Part shown: positions 18,096 to 26,654 of the stretch, one piece after another
Position numbering within the stretch: the stretch's first letter is position 1
Layout: each line of letters opens with the position of its first letter
DNA from: Bog-473 sp963736525
GTDB lineage: Bacteria > Actinomycetota > Acidimicrobiia > Acidimicrobiales > RAAP-2
Assembly: GCA_963736525.1 (NCBI GenBank)
Contig: CAVTPF010000010.1
Span: 124,001 to 188,000, forward strand
Reading direction: 5' to 3'
Length of the DNA stretch: 64,000 bases
The notes under the pieces: model-generated
The model's input: only the letters and a program-made list of their open reading frames with translations
The model's database searches: none
What the model was told of the DNA's origin: nothing
Position numbers and translations under genes: made by a program

Positions 18096-18965
18096 CTATT
18101 CGGTACGGGAGAGCCCCCTGTGGGCTAGTACGAAGAAGACGACTGCAAAGACGACCACGATCGCCAGCTCGAGCCACATCGGCAGTGGCCAGCCGAACCA
18201 GGTCACGCTGGTCGAGAAGTGCGCCTTCGCGACGGCCGACATGTGCTGAGCGTTGAAGATGACCTGTCGGAACGGGGCGATGGCGTAGGTCAGCGGGTTG
18301 AGCCGGGTGATGAAGGCCAACCAGGTGGGCAGGCCATTGAGCGGGAAGAGCGCACCCGAAAGGAACAACATGGGCATGAGCAGCATCTGCATGACCACCT
18401 GGAACGACTCCATCTTGGAGATCCGGCTGGCCACGAAGACCCCGAAGGTCGTCATGGCAACGGCCATCAGCAGCTCGAGGCAGATCATCTGCACCACTAG
18501 CAACGGCGTGAGGTGGATGCCAACCAGCGGCGCGAGCACCAGCATGATCGTCCCCTGCACCGCGGCTACGGATGCACCGCCAGCCGTCTTGCCCAGCACC
18601 AGGGTGGCGCGATTGACCGGGGCGATGAGCATCTCGCGCAGGAATCCGAACTCGCGGTCCCACACGATGGAGAGCGCGGAGAACATCGCCGTCATGACCA
18701 CGCTCATGGCCACCACGCCGGGGTAGACGAACTGGTGGAAGTTGAAGCCTCCGACGGTGCCAACGAGGCCGCTCATGCCGTAGCCGAGCACGAAGAGGAA
18801 CAAGACCGGCTGAATCAGGCCGCTCATGATCCTCGTCCGGGTGCGCACGTAGCGGATCAGTTCGCGCTCCCAGACCATGGCGATGACGCGTAGCTCGCCC
18901 GTGGTGCCGGTGTGCAGCTCCATCGGTGGAGCCGGGATGGTACCGGGAGCTGCGATCACGCTCAT
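18096..18965 (-). CDS. ABC-2 type exporter permease (DrrB-like)
   Basis: The protein has 289 residues from ATG 18965, with a near-perfect Shine-Dalgarno (aaggaggt) about 9 bases upstream. Longer upstream frames are not needed. It has an N-terminal amphipathic region with 'ERELIRYVRTRTRI', then six spans. The ABC-2 signature segment 'ALFPLNGLPTWLAFITRLNPLTYAIAPFR' lies between the last spans. Together with the ATPase at 18991 it forms a two-gene exporter of the daunorubicin/polyketide/lipid type, moving an amphipathic compound out of the cell. The ATPase stop is 25 bases upstream. Confidence 0.9.
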   Translation of the reverse strand: MSVIAAPGTIPAPPMELHTGTTGELRVIAMVWERELIRYVRTRTRIMSGLIQPVLFLFVLGYGMSGLVGTVGGFNFHQFVYPGVVAMSVVMTAMFSALSIVWDREFGFLREMLIAPVNRATLVLGKTAGGASVAAVQGTIMLVLAPLVGIHLTPLLVVQMICLELLMAVAMTTFGVFVASRISKMESFQVVMQMLLMPMLFLSGALFPLNGLPTWLAFITRLNPLTYAIAPFRQVIFNAQHMSAVAKAHFSTSVTWFGWPLPMWLELAIVVVFAVVFFVLAHRGLSRTE

Positions 18966-18990
18966 GTCGGTGCCACCTCCTTCAACTCCT

Positions 18991-20010
18991 TCACCGCCGG
19001 TTGGCGCCGTGCGCCCGGGCGAACATCGAGACCGAACCCTCACCGTGCTGGTCGCGGATCTCGCGGCCCGTGTAATGCAAGAAGACGTCATCGAGCGTCG
19101 GGCGGTGCGCCCGGACCATCCGGACGGGCACGCCCACGGCGGCCACAACGGCGCCGACGGCCGCCTCCTCGTCCGCGACGTAGGCGGTCAGACCCTCCTC
19201 GGTGCGCTCCACCTTGTAGCCCGCGGCGCGCAGGGCGGCGAGGGCAGCGTCGTCGTCGGTGGTCTCCAGCGCAATGGTGTCGCTCCCCACCGAAGCTTTG
19301 AGGGCATCAGGCATGTCGAGGGCGATGATCTTCCCGTGGTCGATGATGGCGATCCTCTCGGCGTTCTCCGCCTCGTCCATGTAGTGGGTAGTGAGGAAGA
19401 TGGTGACCCCTTCTTCGCGGCGCAGGCGGTGGATGTCCTCCCAGATCAGGGCCCGGGTCTGGGGATCGAGGCCGACCGTGGGCTCGTCGAGAAAGAGGAC
19501 GCGCGGCGTGTGGAGCATGCCCCTGGCGATCTCGAGGCGACGTGCCATACCACCCGAGTAGGTCGAGACCAGATCCTTGCGCCGGTCCGAGAGGGCAACC
19601 AGCTCGAACACCCGGGCAATACGCGACTCGACCTGGTCGGAGGGCACGCCGTAGAGGACAGCGTGGAAGCGCAGGTTCTCCTCGGCGGTCAGCTGGTCGT
19701 CAAGGGTCTGCTCCTGGAAGACGAGCCCGATGTGCCGGCGCACTCGTTTGGCGTCGGCAACGACGTCGAAGCCGGCCACGCGTGCGGATCCGGCGGTTGG
19801 TCGGGCCAAGGTGCAGAGCATCTTGATGGTGGTGGATTTCCCCGCTCCGTTGGGCCCCAAGAAGGCGAAGATCTCGCCCTGGGCAACGTCGAAAGTGATG
19901 CCCTCGACCGCGGTGAGGTCGCCGTAGGACTTGGTCAGTCCCAGGACCTCGACGGCAGGCGGCGTCCGCTCCGGCTCATGGAGTGTCGGCTGTTCGGTGG
20001 CGACCGTCAT
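18991..20010 (-). CDS. ABC exporter ATP-binding protein (DrrA-like)
   Basis: The protein has 339 residues from ATG 20010. It carries Walker A 'GPNGAGKST', Q-loop 'LVFQEQTLDDQLTAEEN', signature 'STYSGGMARRLEIARG', Walker B 'VLFLDEPTVGLD' and the switch His in 'FLTTHYMDEAE'. The C-terminal 90 residues form the DrrA-type extension ('PTLDDVFLHYTGREI'). It powers the permease encoded immediately downstream. The transported compound is unknown; these pairs commonly export antibiotics or lipids. Confidence 0.93.
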   Translation of the reverse strand: MTVATEQPTLHEPERTPPAVEVLGLTKSYGDLTAVEGITFDVAQGEIFAFLGPNGAGKSTTIKMLCTLARPTAGSARVAGFDVVADAKRVRRHIGLVFQEQTLDDQLTAEENLRFHAVLYGVPSDQVESRIARVFELVALSDRRKDLVSTYSGGMARRLEIARGMLHTPRVLFLDEPTVGLDPQTRALIWEDIHRLRREEGVTIFLTTHYMDEAENAERIAIIDHGKIIALDMPDALKASVGSDTIALETTDDDAALAALRAAGYKVERTEEGLTAYVADEEAAVGAVVAAVGVPVRMVRAHRPTLDDVFLHYTGREIRDQHGEGSVSMFARAHGANRR

Positions 20011-20253
20011 CTCGGTTCTATCCCGAAATATCGGCTCCAGACGTCGCGCTCCGTTCCGTGATCTTCCCAACTGGACTTCACCAGCTCATTGTTGCGGCCC
20101 TCATGGCGTGGCTGGTAGAGGCGATGGTCCTGATGCGTCGAGCTGGGAGCCAGGCACTCCTCCCCGCTGAAGAGGCCGAAGCCATCTTGGCGCCATCGTG
20201 AGCCCGGGGAGATCGGATGACAAGGGCAGTGCACAGGACAGATCATCCCGTGT

Positions 20254-20622
20254 TCAACCGGCCAGGGCTGCCTCTTCTTCGTCACTGAAGAGCCGAGACC
20301 GGATCACGAAATGGGCATCGTCCCCGGCGGGCAACGAGAACCCCTCGGGGGCACCCGACGCGACGTCGAGGACGAGCTGGGTATGGCGTACCACCTCGTA
20401 TTGCCGGTGGTCGATGTAGAAGCGGGATCCCCCGGGCTCGCCGAGCAGCACGTCGCGGGGAGCGATAGTGAACTGACCCTCGACGAAGCACATGGGCAGG
20501 CTCCCGTCGCAACACCCGCCCGATTGGAAGAAGATGACGGACCCCCGCGCAGCCTGCAGGCGAGCGATCGCCTGCAGGGCTGCAACGGTGGCGACGACGC
20601 GAGGTGGGGGGCAGACCGTCAC
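20254..20622 (-). CDS. DUF779 family protein, aldehyde dehydrogenase partner
   Basis: The protein has 122 residues. It has the family centre 'VIFFQSGGCCDGSLPMC' with a Cys pair, followed by 'GQFTIAPRDVLLGE' and 'FYIDHRQYEVVRHTQL'. The Cys cluster suggests metal or thiol chemistry, but the biochemical role is unsettled. The family is known for sitting next to acetaldehyde dehydrogenase genes, as here: it starts 16 bases after the dehydrogenase stop on the same strand, so both are one operon. Confidence 0.88.
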   Translation of the reverse strand: MTVCPPPRVVATVAALQAIARLQAARGSVIFFQSGGCCDGSLPMCFVEGQFTIAPRDVLLGEPGGSRFYIDHRQYEVVRHTQLVLDVASGAPEGFSLPAGDDAHFVIRSRLFSDEEEAALAG

Positions 20623-20638
20623 GTCGTAGGGGTATGAC

Positions 20639-22204
20639 CTAGAAGAAACCGAGCGGCTGATCGCTGTAGCTCACGAGTAGGTTCTTCGTCTGGCTGTAGT
20701 GCTCGAGCATCATCCGGTGGTTCTCGCGTCCCACGCCGGAGATCTTGTAACCACCGAAGGCGGCTCCGGCCGGGTAGAGGTGGTAGCAGTTGGTCCACAC
20801 GCGCCCTGCCTTGATCGCACGACCCATCCGGTACGCCTTGTTCCCGTCGCGAGTCCAGACGCCGGCTCCGAGCCCGTAGAGGGTGTCATTGGCGATGCGC
20901 ACGGCCTCGGCCTCATCCCGGAAGGTGGTGACCGCCAGGACCGGCCCAAAGATCTCCTCCTGGAAGACCCGCATGTCGTTGGTGCCCTTCAACACGGTTG
21001 GTTGGTAGTAGTAGCCCCCGGACAAGTCACCCTCCATGTGGGCCCCGCCGCCACCAATCAGCACCTCGGCACCTTCCTGGCGGCCGATGTCCACGTAGGA
21101 GGCGATCTTGTCCAACTGCTGAGTGGAAACCTGCGCACCGATCATCGTGGAGGTGTCGAGCGGGTTCCCCTGCTTTATCCTCCCGATGCGGTCAAGGCAG
21201 CGCTCCATGAACCTGTCGTACATCGACTCCTGAATGAGCGCGCGGCTCGGGCAGGTGCACACCTCACCCTTGTTGAAGGCGTAAAGGACGAGGCCCTCGA
21301 TGGCCTTGTCCAGAAAGCTGTCGTCATCAGCCATGACGTCGTCGAAGAAGATGTTGGGCGACTTGCCCCCGAGCTCCAGTGTGACCGGGATGATGTTCTG
21401 GGCCGCGTACTGCATGATCAGTCGCCCCGTCACCGTCTCACCGGTGAAGGCGATCTTGGCAATCCGAGGATTCGAGGCCAGGGCCATGCCCACTTCGGCG
21501 CCGGGACCGTTGACCACGTTCATGACCCCGGGCGGAATCACGTCCTGGAGCAGCTCGGCCAGCTTGAGGAGTGACCAGGGCGTCGGCGAGGCGGGCTTGA
21601 TCACGGTGCAGTTGCCAGCGGCCAGAGCCGGGGCAAGCTTCCACGCCGCCATGAGCAGCGGGAAGTTGAAGGGGATGATCTGGCCCACCACTCCGAGAGG
21701 CTCGTGGAAGTGATAGGCGACCGTGTCCTTGTCGATCTCGGTGGCCGAGCCCTCCAGGGACCTCGTCGCACCGGCGAAGTAGCGGAAGTGATCAGCAGCC
21801 AGGGGAATGTCGGCCGCGAGGGTCTCGCGAACTGGCTTTCCGTTCTCCCAGGATTCCGCCACCGCCAGCATCTCGCAGTTGGCGTCGATGACGTCGGCGA
21901 TGCGGTTCAGCACGGCGGCCCGCTCAGTCAGCGAGGCCTCCCCCCAGGCGTCCTTGGCGGCGTGGGCTGCATCGAGGGCCAGCTCGATGTCGTCCGGCCC
22001 CGACTTCGGGACCGCCGTGAAGGGTTGGCCAGTGGCCGGGCTCTTGTTCTCCGAGTACTGGCCCGTGACGGGGGCGATCCAGTGTCCCCCGATGAAGTTC
22101 TCGTAGCGGGCCTTGACCTCCACAATGCTGGCGGGACTGCCCGGAGCCTCGTAGACGCTTGTTCCTTGGCTCTCCTGGGATTCCTGCTCTGAAACCTGAG
22201 TCAT
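20639..22204 (-). CDS. NAD-dependent aldehyde dehydrogenase (ExaC/acetaldehyde type)
   Basis: The protein has 521 residues from ATG 22204, with an SD-like 'agaggagt' upstream. It has 'PFNFPLLMAAWKLAPALAAGNC' (cofactor region), the general base Glu in 'VTLELGGKSPN' and the catalytic Cys in 'NKGEVCTCPSR', the form typical of acetaldehyde dehydrogenases of the ExaC group. It should oxidise acetaldehyde or similar aldehydes to acids using NAD. It is followed by its usual DUF779 partner. A weak palindrome of the type described for the 22-46 kb genes lies at 22284-22297, too far for the leaderless spacing but possible for a leadered promoter. Confidence 0.94.
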   Translation of the reverse strand: MTQVSEQESQESQGTSVYEAPGSPASIVEVKARYENFIGGHWIAPVTGQYSENKSPATGQPFTAVPKSGPDDIELALDAAHAAKDAWGEASLTERAAVLNRIADVIDANCEMLAVAESWENGKPVRETLAADIPLAADHFRYFAGATRSLEGSATEIDKDTVAYHFHEPLGVVGQIIPFNFPLLMAAWKLAPALAAGNCTVIKPASPTPWSLLKLAELLQDVIPPGVMNVVNGPGAEVGMALASNPRIAKIAFTGETVTGRLIMQYAAQNIIPVTLELGGKSPNIFFDDVMADDDSFLDKAIEGLVLYAFNKGEVCTCPSRALIQESMYDRFMERCLDRIGRIKQGNPLDTSTMIGAQVSTQQLDKIASYVDIGRQEGAEVLIGGGGAHMEGDLSGGYYYQPTVLKGTNDMRVFQEEIFGPVLAVTTFRDEAEAVRIANDTLYGLGAGVWTRDGNKAYRMGRAIKAGRVWTNCYHLYPAGAAFGGYKISGVGRENHRMMLEHYSQTKNLLVSYSDQPLGFF

Positions 22205-22283
22205 TTCGGCAACTCCTCTTTGGGCGGCGCCGCCACGGCACTCGACTTCCTCTCATGTTGGACCTGGAGGTCACGCCGCAATA

Positions 22284-22297
22284 GAGGCGATGGTCCC
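22284..22297 (-). promoter_or_regulatory. DosR-like palindrome upstream of the aldehyde dehydrogenase (weak)
   Basis: In gene orientation it reads GGGACCATCGCCTC, centred 86.5 bases before ATG 22204. It matches the distal half-site well and the proximal half poorly. The gene has a ribosome binding site, so its start need not be the transcription start. Confidence 0.35.
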
Positions 22298-22384
22298 ATC
22301 CAAATGATGAGCGCTCTCGCCTCAGGTTGATCCCGGTCGCAGCGGGACTAGATCGTCCCTTCACACCCCTGACCGTGGGTGTTT

Positions 22385-22398
22385 GTGACATTCGTCCC
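22385..22398 (+). promoter_or_regulatory. DosR-like box of the erythromycin-esterase-like gene
   Basis: GTGACATTCGTCCC is centred 42.5 bases before ATG 22434. A GAAACT hexamer occupies -12 to -7 of the ATG, where a -10 element would sit if the transcript begins at the start codon. Confidence 0.6.
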
Positions 22399-22433
22399 TG
22401 TCGCCTCGCCCGGGAGCGGATGAAACTGGGCAG

Positions 22434-23768
22434 ATGGTCGACACGTCGGTCCCCACGACCCTGGAAGGCCATCTTCACTCGATCACGGGCCACCAGAACG
22501 ATTACGACTCGCTCTTCGATCTCGTGGGCGATCGAAAGCTCGTCCTCATCGGCGAGGCCTCTCACGGGACTCATGACTTCTACGCGGAGCGGGCTCGCAT
22601 CACTCGTCATCTCATCGACGTATGTGGATTCAATGCCGTGGCGGTGGAGGCGGACTGGCCCGACGCCTACCGGGTCAACCGCTACGTCATGGGGCTCTCG
22701 AATGACACCGACGCTGACACGGCACTCTCGGATTTCCAGCGCTTCCCGGCCTGGATGTGGCGAAACCGTGATGTCCTGGCCTTCGTGGAATGGTTGCGGG
22801 CTCGGAACGATGCCCACGGCAATCCGTCGCTCAAGGCGCGCTTCTATGGTTTGGACCTTTACAGCCTCCGTGCGTCGATGGAGGCCGTGGTGAGGTATCT
22901 CGACCAAGTCGATCCGGACGAGGCCAGGCGGGCGCGGGCACGCTACTCATGCTTCGACCATGTCGGTGGCGAGGGACAGGCCTATGGCTATGCCCTGGCC
23001 TACTCGGGTGCCATCCCATGCGAGAATGAAGTCGTCAGGCAGCTGGTCGAGCTGCGACGCCGAGCGGCGGGATACCTGCGGCGCGACGGCTGGGTGGCCG
23101 ACGACGAGTTCTTCTACGCTGAGCAGAATGCGCTTCTGGTGCGCGACGCCGAGGAGTACTACCAGCAGATGTACCGGGCCGACGTGTCCTCCTGGAACCT
23201 CCGTGACCGCCATATGGCCGCGACGCTCGACTCGCTCGCTGATCACCTCAATCACCAACTTGGCCGTGCCAAGGTGGTGGTATGGGAGCACAACTCGCAC
23301 GTGGGCGACGCGCGCTCCACTGAGATGGGGGCTCATGGTGAGCTCAACGTCGGCCAGTTGGCCCGGCAACGGTACGCGGGCGAGTGTGCTCTGATTGGGT
23401 TCACCACCTACGACGGCACCGTGACGGCCTCCACCGAGTGGGGCGGCCCATCTGAACGCAAGCGAGTGCGTCCGGCCATGACCGAGAGCCATGAGTCGTA
23501 TCTCCACGACGCCAGAGCCGGTCGCTTCTGGGTGAACTTGGCCGATCCGACCGTACACGACGCGATGGTGGTCCCGCGCCTGGAGCGGGCAATCGGGGTC
23601 ATCTATCGTCCCGAGACCGAACGTCGGAGTCACTACTTCCACGCGCGCCTCGGCGAGCAGTTCGATGCAGTGATCCACTTCGATCACACCCGAGCAGTTG
23701 AACCCCTTGAGCGCACGTCGCTCTGGGACGCGGGGGAGCCTCCGGAAACCTATCCAACCGGTCTCTGA
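22434..23768 (+). CDS. Erythromycin-esterase-like protein
   Basis: The protein has 444 residues from ATG 22434; no clear ribosome site precedes it. The EreA/EreB-family active-site segment is 'LIGEASHGTHDFYAERARI' (Glu-x-x-His). Further conserved parts are 'AVEADWPDAYRVNRYV' and 'VVVWEHNSHVGDAR'. Most actinobacterial members are not antibiotic enzymes. In mycobacteria the Rv2030c member of the DosR regulon fuses this domain to a phosphoribosyltransferase; here the domain stands alone and a phosphoribosyltransferase fusion lies at 33792. The box at 22385 suggests stress control. Confidence 0.9.
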   Translation: MVDTSVPTTLEGHLHSITGHQNDYDSLFDLVGDRKLVLIGEASHGTHDFYAERARITRHLIDVCGFNAVAVEADWPDAYRVNRYVMGLSNDTDADTALSDFQRFPAWMWRNRDVLAFVEWLRARNDAHGNPSLKARFYGLDLYSLRASMEAVVRYLDQVDPDEARRARARYSCFDHVGGEGQAYGYALAYSGAIPCENEVVRQLVELRRRAAGYLRRDGWVADDEFFYAEQNALLVRDAEEYYQQMYRADVSSWNLRDRHMAATLDSLADHLNHQLGRAKVVVWEHNSHVGDARSTEMGAHGELNVGQLARQRYAGECALIGFTTYDGTVTASTEWGGPSERKRVRPAMTESHESYLHDARAGRFWVNLADPTVHDAMVVPRLERAIGVIYRPETERRSHYFHARLGEQFDAVIHFDHTRAVEPLERTSLWDAGEPPETYPTGL

Positions 23769-23852
23769 GAAACCGGCCGGCAGTGAGTCCAACGGGCGGT
23801 CGCCGTCGACGCAGGCTCTCAGGCACCGAACGCCTAAACAACAACCATTTCC

Positions 23853-26654
23853 CTACGCGCGGTCTGGCTCTCCACACTCACGAAGGATAAAGGCACGAGC
23901 CTCGCGCTCGAGTTGCATGGCACCCAACCAACCGGACTCGACCGGATGAACCGGGTCCCCGATGACAACGGTCACCGAGCCGCGCCGAAGGAACTTGTGT
24001 CCCGGACGCAGCATCGATCGCGTGCCCCGGATGGCCACCGGAAGAATCGGGCGGTTGGCTTCCGCAGCTGCGACGAACGCCCCGAGGTGGAACTGACGCA
24101 GACCCGGCGCTCGGGCCAGGCCACCTTCAGGGAAGAACACCAGCGAGGTGGTCTCGGCCAAATGGCCGAGACGGGCTGTGTCCGCGACGCCTTGGTCTGC
24201 GTCGTACCGCTCGACGAACTCGGTGCCGATCCGCCGCAGCAGAAACCCGGCGACATGTTGGCGGCCCATGACCTCCCCAGCCACGAACGCAAAGCTGGAG
24301 GGCAGCGTTGCAGCCATGACGAGGGAGTCCAGCCAACTGGCATGATTCGATACGACCACCAGTGTTCTGTCGGTCGGAGCGGGAATGGCACCTTGAATGT
24401 GCAGTTGGCTTCCCGAAAGCCTGAGAAGGGCGTGCGTGGCGGATTGGACCACCCGGCGACGCGGGTCACGTCCTGGCACCATTGCCACAAGCACAAGTGT
24501 GGGCAGCCCTATGGCGATGAACAGAACCCAGGCGTACACGGCATAGGCGAGGGCGGACAGTGTACGGCGACGTCGTCGGAAACCAGGCCGGGCGCCGCGC
24601 CAGCTGAAGCGGATCACCTGCCACCACACGGAGCGCGGATGCACACCGATTGCGTCCTTCTTGTACAGGTCGGCGCATGCCGCCCGCCGGATCTTGCCGC
24701 TCGAAGTCTTGAGGACCGTTCCCTTGGGGGCCAGGACCACTTCATCGGGCGGGGTCCCGAGTAGATCGACGGTGGTCGACGCGATCTGGGCGCGCATCGC
24801 CTCCCTCTCGGTCCCAGCTGTCTCTGTGGTTTCGGCGACCACGACCAATCTCTCGGTCCCCGTTTCGGCATCCTGAACGGCGAACGCAGCCACACAGCCC
24901 TTGCGGACGCCGGGCAGCTGCCCAACGGCGGTCTCGAGATCCTCAGGGTGGAGGTTTCGTCCCGCCCGGATGATGAGGTCCTTCGATCGGCCGGTGATGA
25001 ACACATCCCCCCCGGCCACGTAACCGAGGTCGCCGGTTCTGAGCCACCCGTTGTGGAAGAGGGCGGCTGTAGCCCTGGAATTTCGTTGGTAACCCGCTGT
25101 CGCCGATGGGCCACGGAACTCGATTTGACCCTCGGTGCGGTCCGGCAACTCCCGACCCGAGTCGTCAACGACTCGGAGCTCATAGCCGGGCAGGGGTTGG
25201 CCGGACGCCACGATGCGGAGTGCGTCGAGGCCATCGGGGGGCGCCGGAACGGCCTGCCCGTCGCGGCGCAAGCGCTCGGCATCGACTGCGTCGATGAGCA
25301 GCCCACGACCGGCGGGCGGGAACGCCAGACCGACGGCGGCCTCTGCCAGTCCGTAGACAGGGGCAAGTGCATCGGGGCGGAGTCCGCAACGGGCAAACCG
25401 CTGAGCGAAACACTCCATTGTGTGTGCGACGACGGGCTCGGCACCGTTCAACGCCATCCGGAGCGTGGACAGGTCCAACGTCTGCAGCTCGGGGTCCGTG
25501 ACCTTTCGCAGGCACAACTCGTAGGCGAAGTTGGGAGCGGCGGTGATCGTGCCGCGGTACGCATCGATTGCGGCAAGCCAGCGCGCGGGGCGGGCCAGGA
25601 ACTCCAGCGGGGACATGATGACAACCGGCATGCCGAGGCACATGCTTCCGAGCCACGCGCCGATCAGCCCCATGTCGTGGTACAGCGGAAGCCAGCTCAC
25701 AAAGACGTCTCTGGGTGTCACCTGGGCCGCCTGACCCATGGCCCGGATGTTTGCCAGCACGTTGGCGTGAGAGAGAACGACGCCCTTCGGGTCGCCCGTC
25801 GACCCCGACGTGTACTGAATGAGCGCGGTGTCGTCGGGTCTGGCTCGCGGCATCGATTCGTGTCCGTCGGAGCGGGCCAGGTCGGTCGCGGTGGTGACGT
25901 GCCGCATGGTCTCGACGGAGGAGCGCAGGAGTCGTGCCACTCCTCGCGCTTCGGGCACCGTCACGAGCATCGTCGCCCGCGCGTTCGAGAGAATCTGCGC
26001 ATGGCGGCGCAGGTGCTCCTCAATTTGCGAGGGCCGCCCCGGCGGGTAGATGGGAACCGGCACCCCACCCGCGAGCAGTGTGCCCAGAAATGCCTCGAAA
26101 TAATTTCGGCCCGTCGGAAGCATGAGCGCGACGGACTCTCCGGGGATGAGATCGGCCGCCACGAGGCCCTGCGCCACCGCCTCTCCGCCGCGCTTGAGAT
26201 CGGCGTAGGTGAGCGCCTCGTCAGGACCATCCTCACCGAGGAGGTGGATGTGGACTTGATCCGGATGACTGTCACAGTGCCACTCCAGGACATCGAGAAG
26301 CGTCCCGGCTCCCACGGGCATCGTTTCGCTCGCGGTCTGGGGATGGTCGTACGTCCGTAGTGGCGTCGGCATCGCCTTTGTCGCGCCGATACCCACCGCG
26401 CGGAGCAGGTCCTCGGGTGTCTCGGCCGTACCGAGGAGACTCGAGGGGAGGCTGGTGCCGAACGCGTTCTCCAGGCGGACCAGGAGTTCGGCCATGGCGA
26501 GGCTGTCGAGACCGAAATCGCGTTCAAGGTGGGTGCGCAGCGTCGCAGCAGGAAGTGTGCGACGCGGGTGGAGCTCGGCGGCGAGTTCATCGATGATCCG
26601 CAGTACCGTCGCGGGTGCATCCTCGGGTCGCTCCGTGTCCACGTGAAGGCTCAT
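23853..26654 (-). CDS. ACP - fatty acyl-AMP ligase - acyltransferase fusion
   Basis: The 933-residue protein has three parts. Residues 1-95 form an acyl-carrier domain with the phosphopantetheine Ser in 'FGLDSLAMAEL' (Ser51). Residues about 115-690 form an adenylating enzyme with 'YTSGSTGDPKGVVLSH' and 'TGRSKDLIIRAGRNLHPED'; its long FAAL-like course suggests a fatty acyl-AMP ligase. After a membrane span near residues 715-745 comes a PlsC-type acyltransferase with 'NHASWLDSL' and 'FFPEGG'. It could activate a fatty acid, load it on its own carrier and transfer it to a lipid at the membrane. Its ATG overlaps the ftsH stop (ATGA), so it is translated with ftsH. Confidence 0.88.
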   Translation of the reverse strand: MSLHVDTERPEDAPATVLRIIDELAAELHPRRTLPAATLRTHLERDFGLDSLAMAELLVRLENAFGTSLPSSLLGTAETPEDLLRAVGIGATKAMPTPLRTYDHPQTASETMPVGAGTLLDVLEWHCDSHPDQVHIHLLGEDGPDEALTYADLKRGGEAVAQGLVAADLIPGESVALMLPTGRNYFEAFLGTLLAGGVPVPIYPPGRPSQIEEHLRRHAQILSNARATMLVTVPEARGVARLLRSSVETMRHVTTATDLARSDGHESMPRARPDDTALIQYTSGSTGDPKGVVLSHANVLANIRAMGQAAQVTPRDVFVSWLPLYHDMGLIGAWLGSMCLGMPVVIMSPLEFLARPARWLAAIDAYRGTITAAPNFAYELCLRKVTDPELQTLDLSTLRMALNGAEPVVAHTMECFAQRFARCGLRPDALAPVYGLAEAAVGLAFPPAGRGLLIDAVDAERLRRDGQAVPAPPDGLDALRIVASGQPLPGYELRVVDDSGRELPDRTEGQIEFRGPSATAGYQRNSRATAALFHNGWLRTGDLGYVAGGDVFITGRSKDLIIRAGRNLHPEDLETAVGQLPGVRKGCVAAFAVQDAETGTERLVVVAETTETAGTEREAMRAQIASTTVDLLGTPPDEVVLAPKGTVLKTSSGKIRRAACADLYKKDAIGVHPRSVWWQVIRFSWRGARPGFRRRRRTLSALAYAVYAWVLFIAIGLPTLVLVAMVPGRDPRRRVVQSATHALLRLSGSQLHIQGAIPAPTDRTLVVVSNHASWLDSLVMAATLPSSFAFVAGEVMGRQHVAGFLLRRIGTEFVERYDADQGVADTARLGHLAETTSLVFFPEGGLARAPGLRQFHLGAFVAAAEANRPILPVAIRGTRSMLRPGHKFLRRGSVTVVIGDPVHPVESGWLGAMQLEREARAFILRECGEPDRA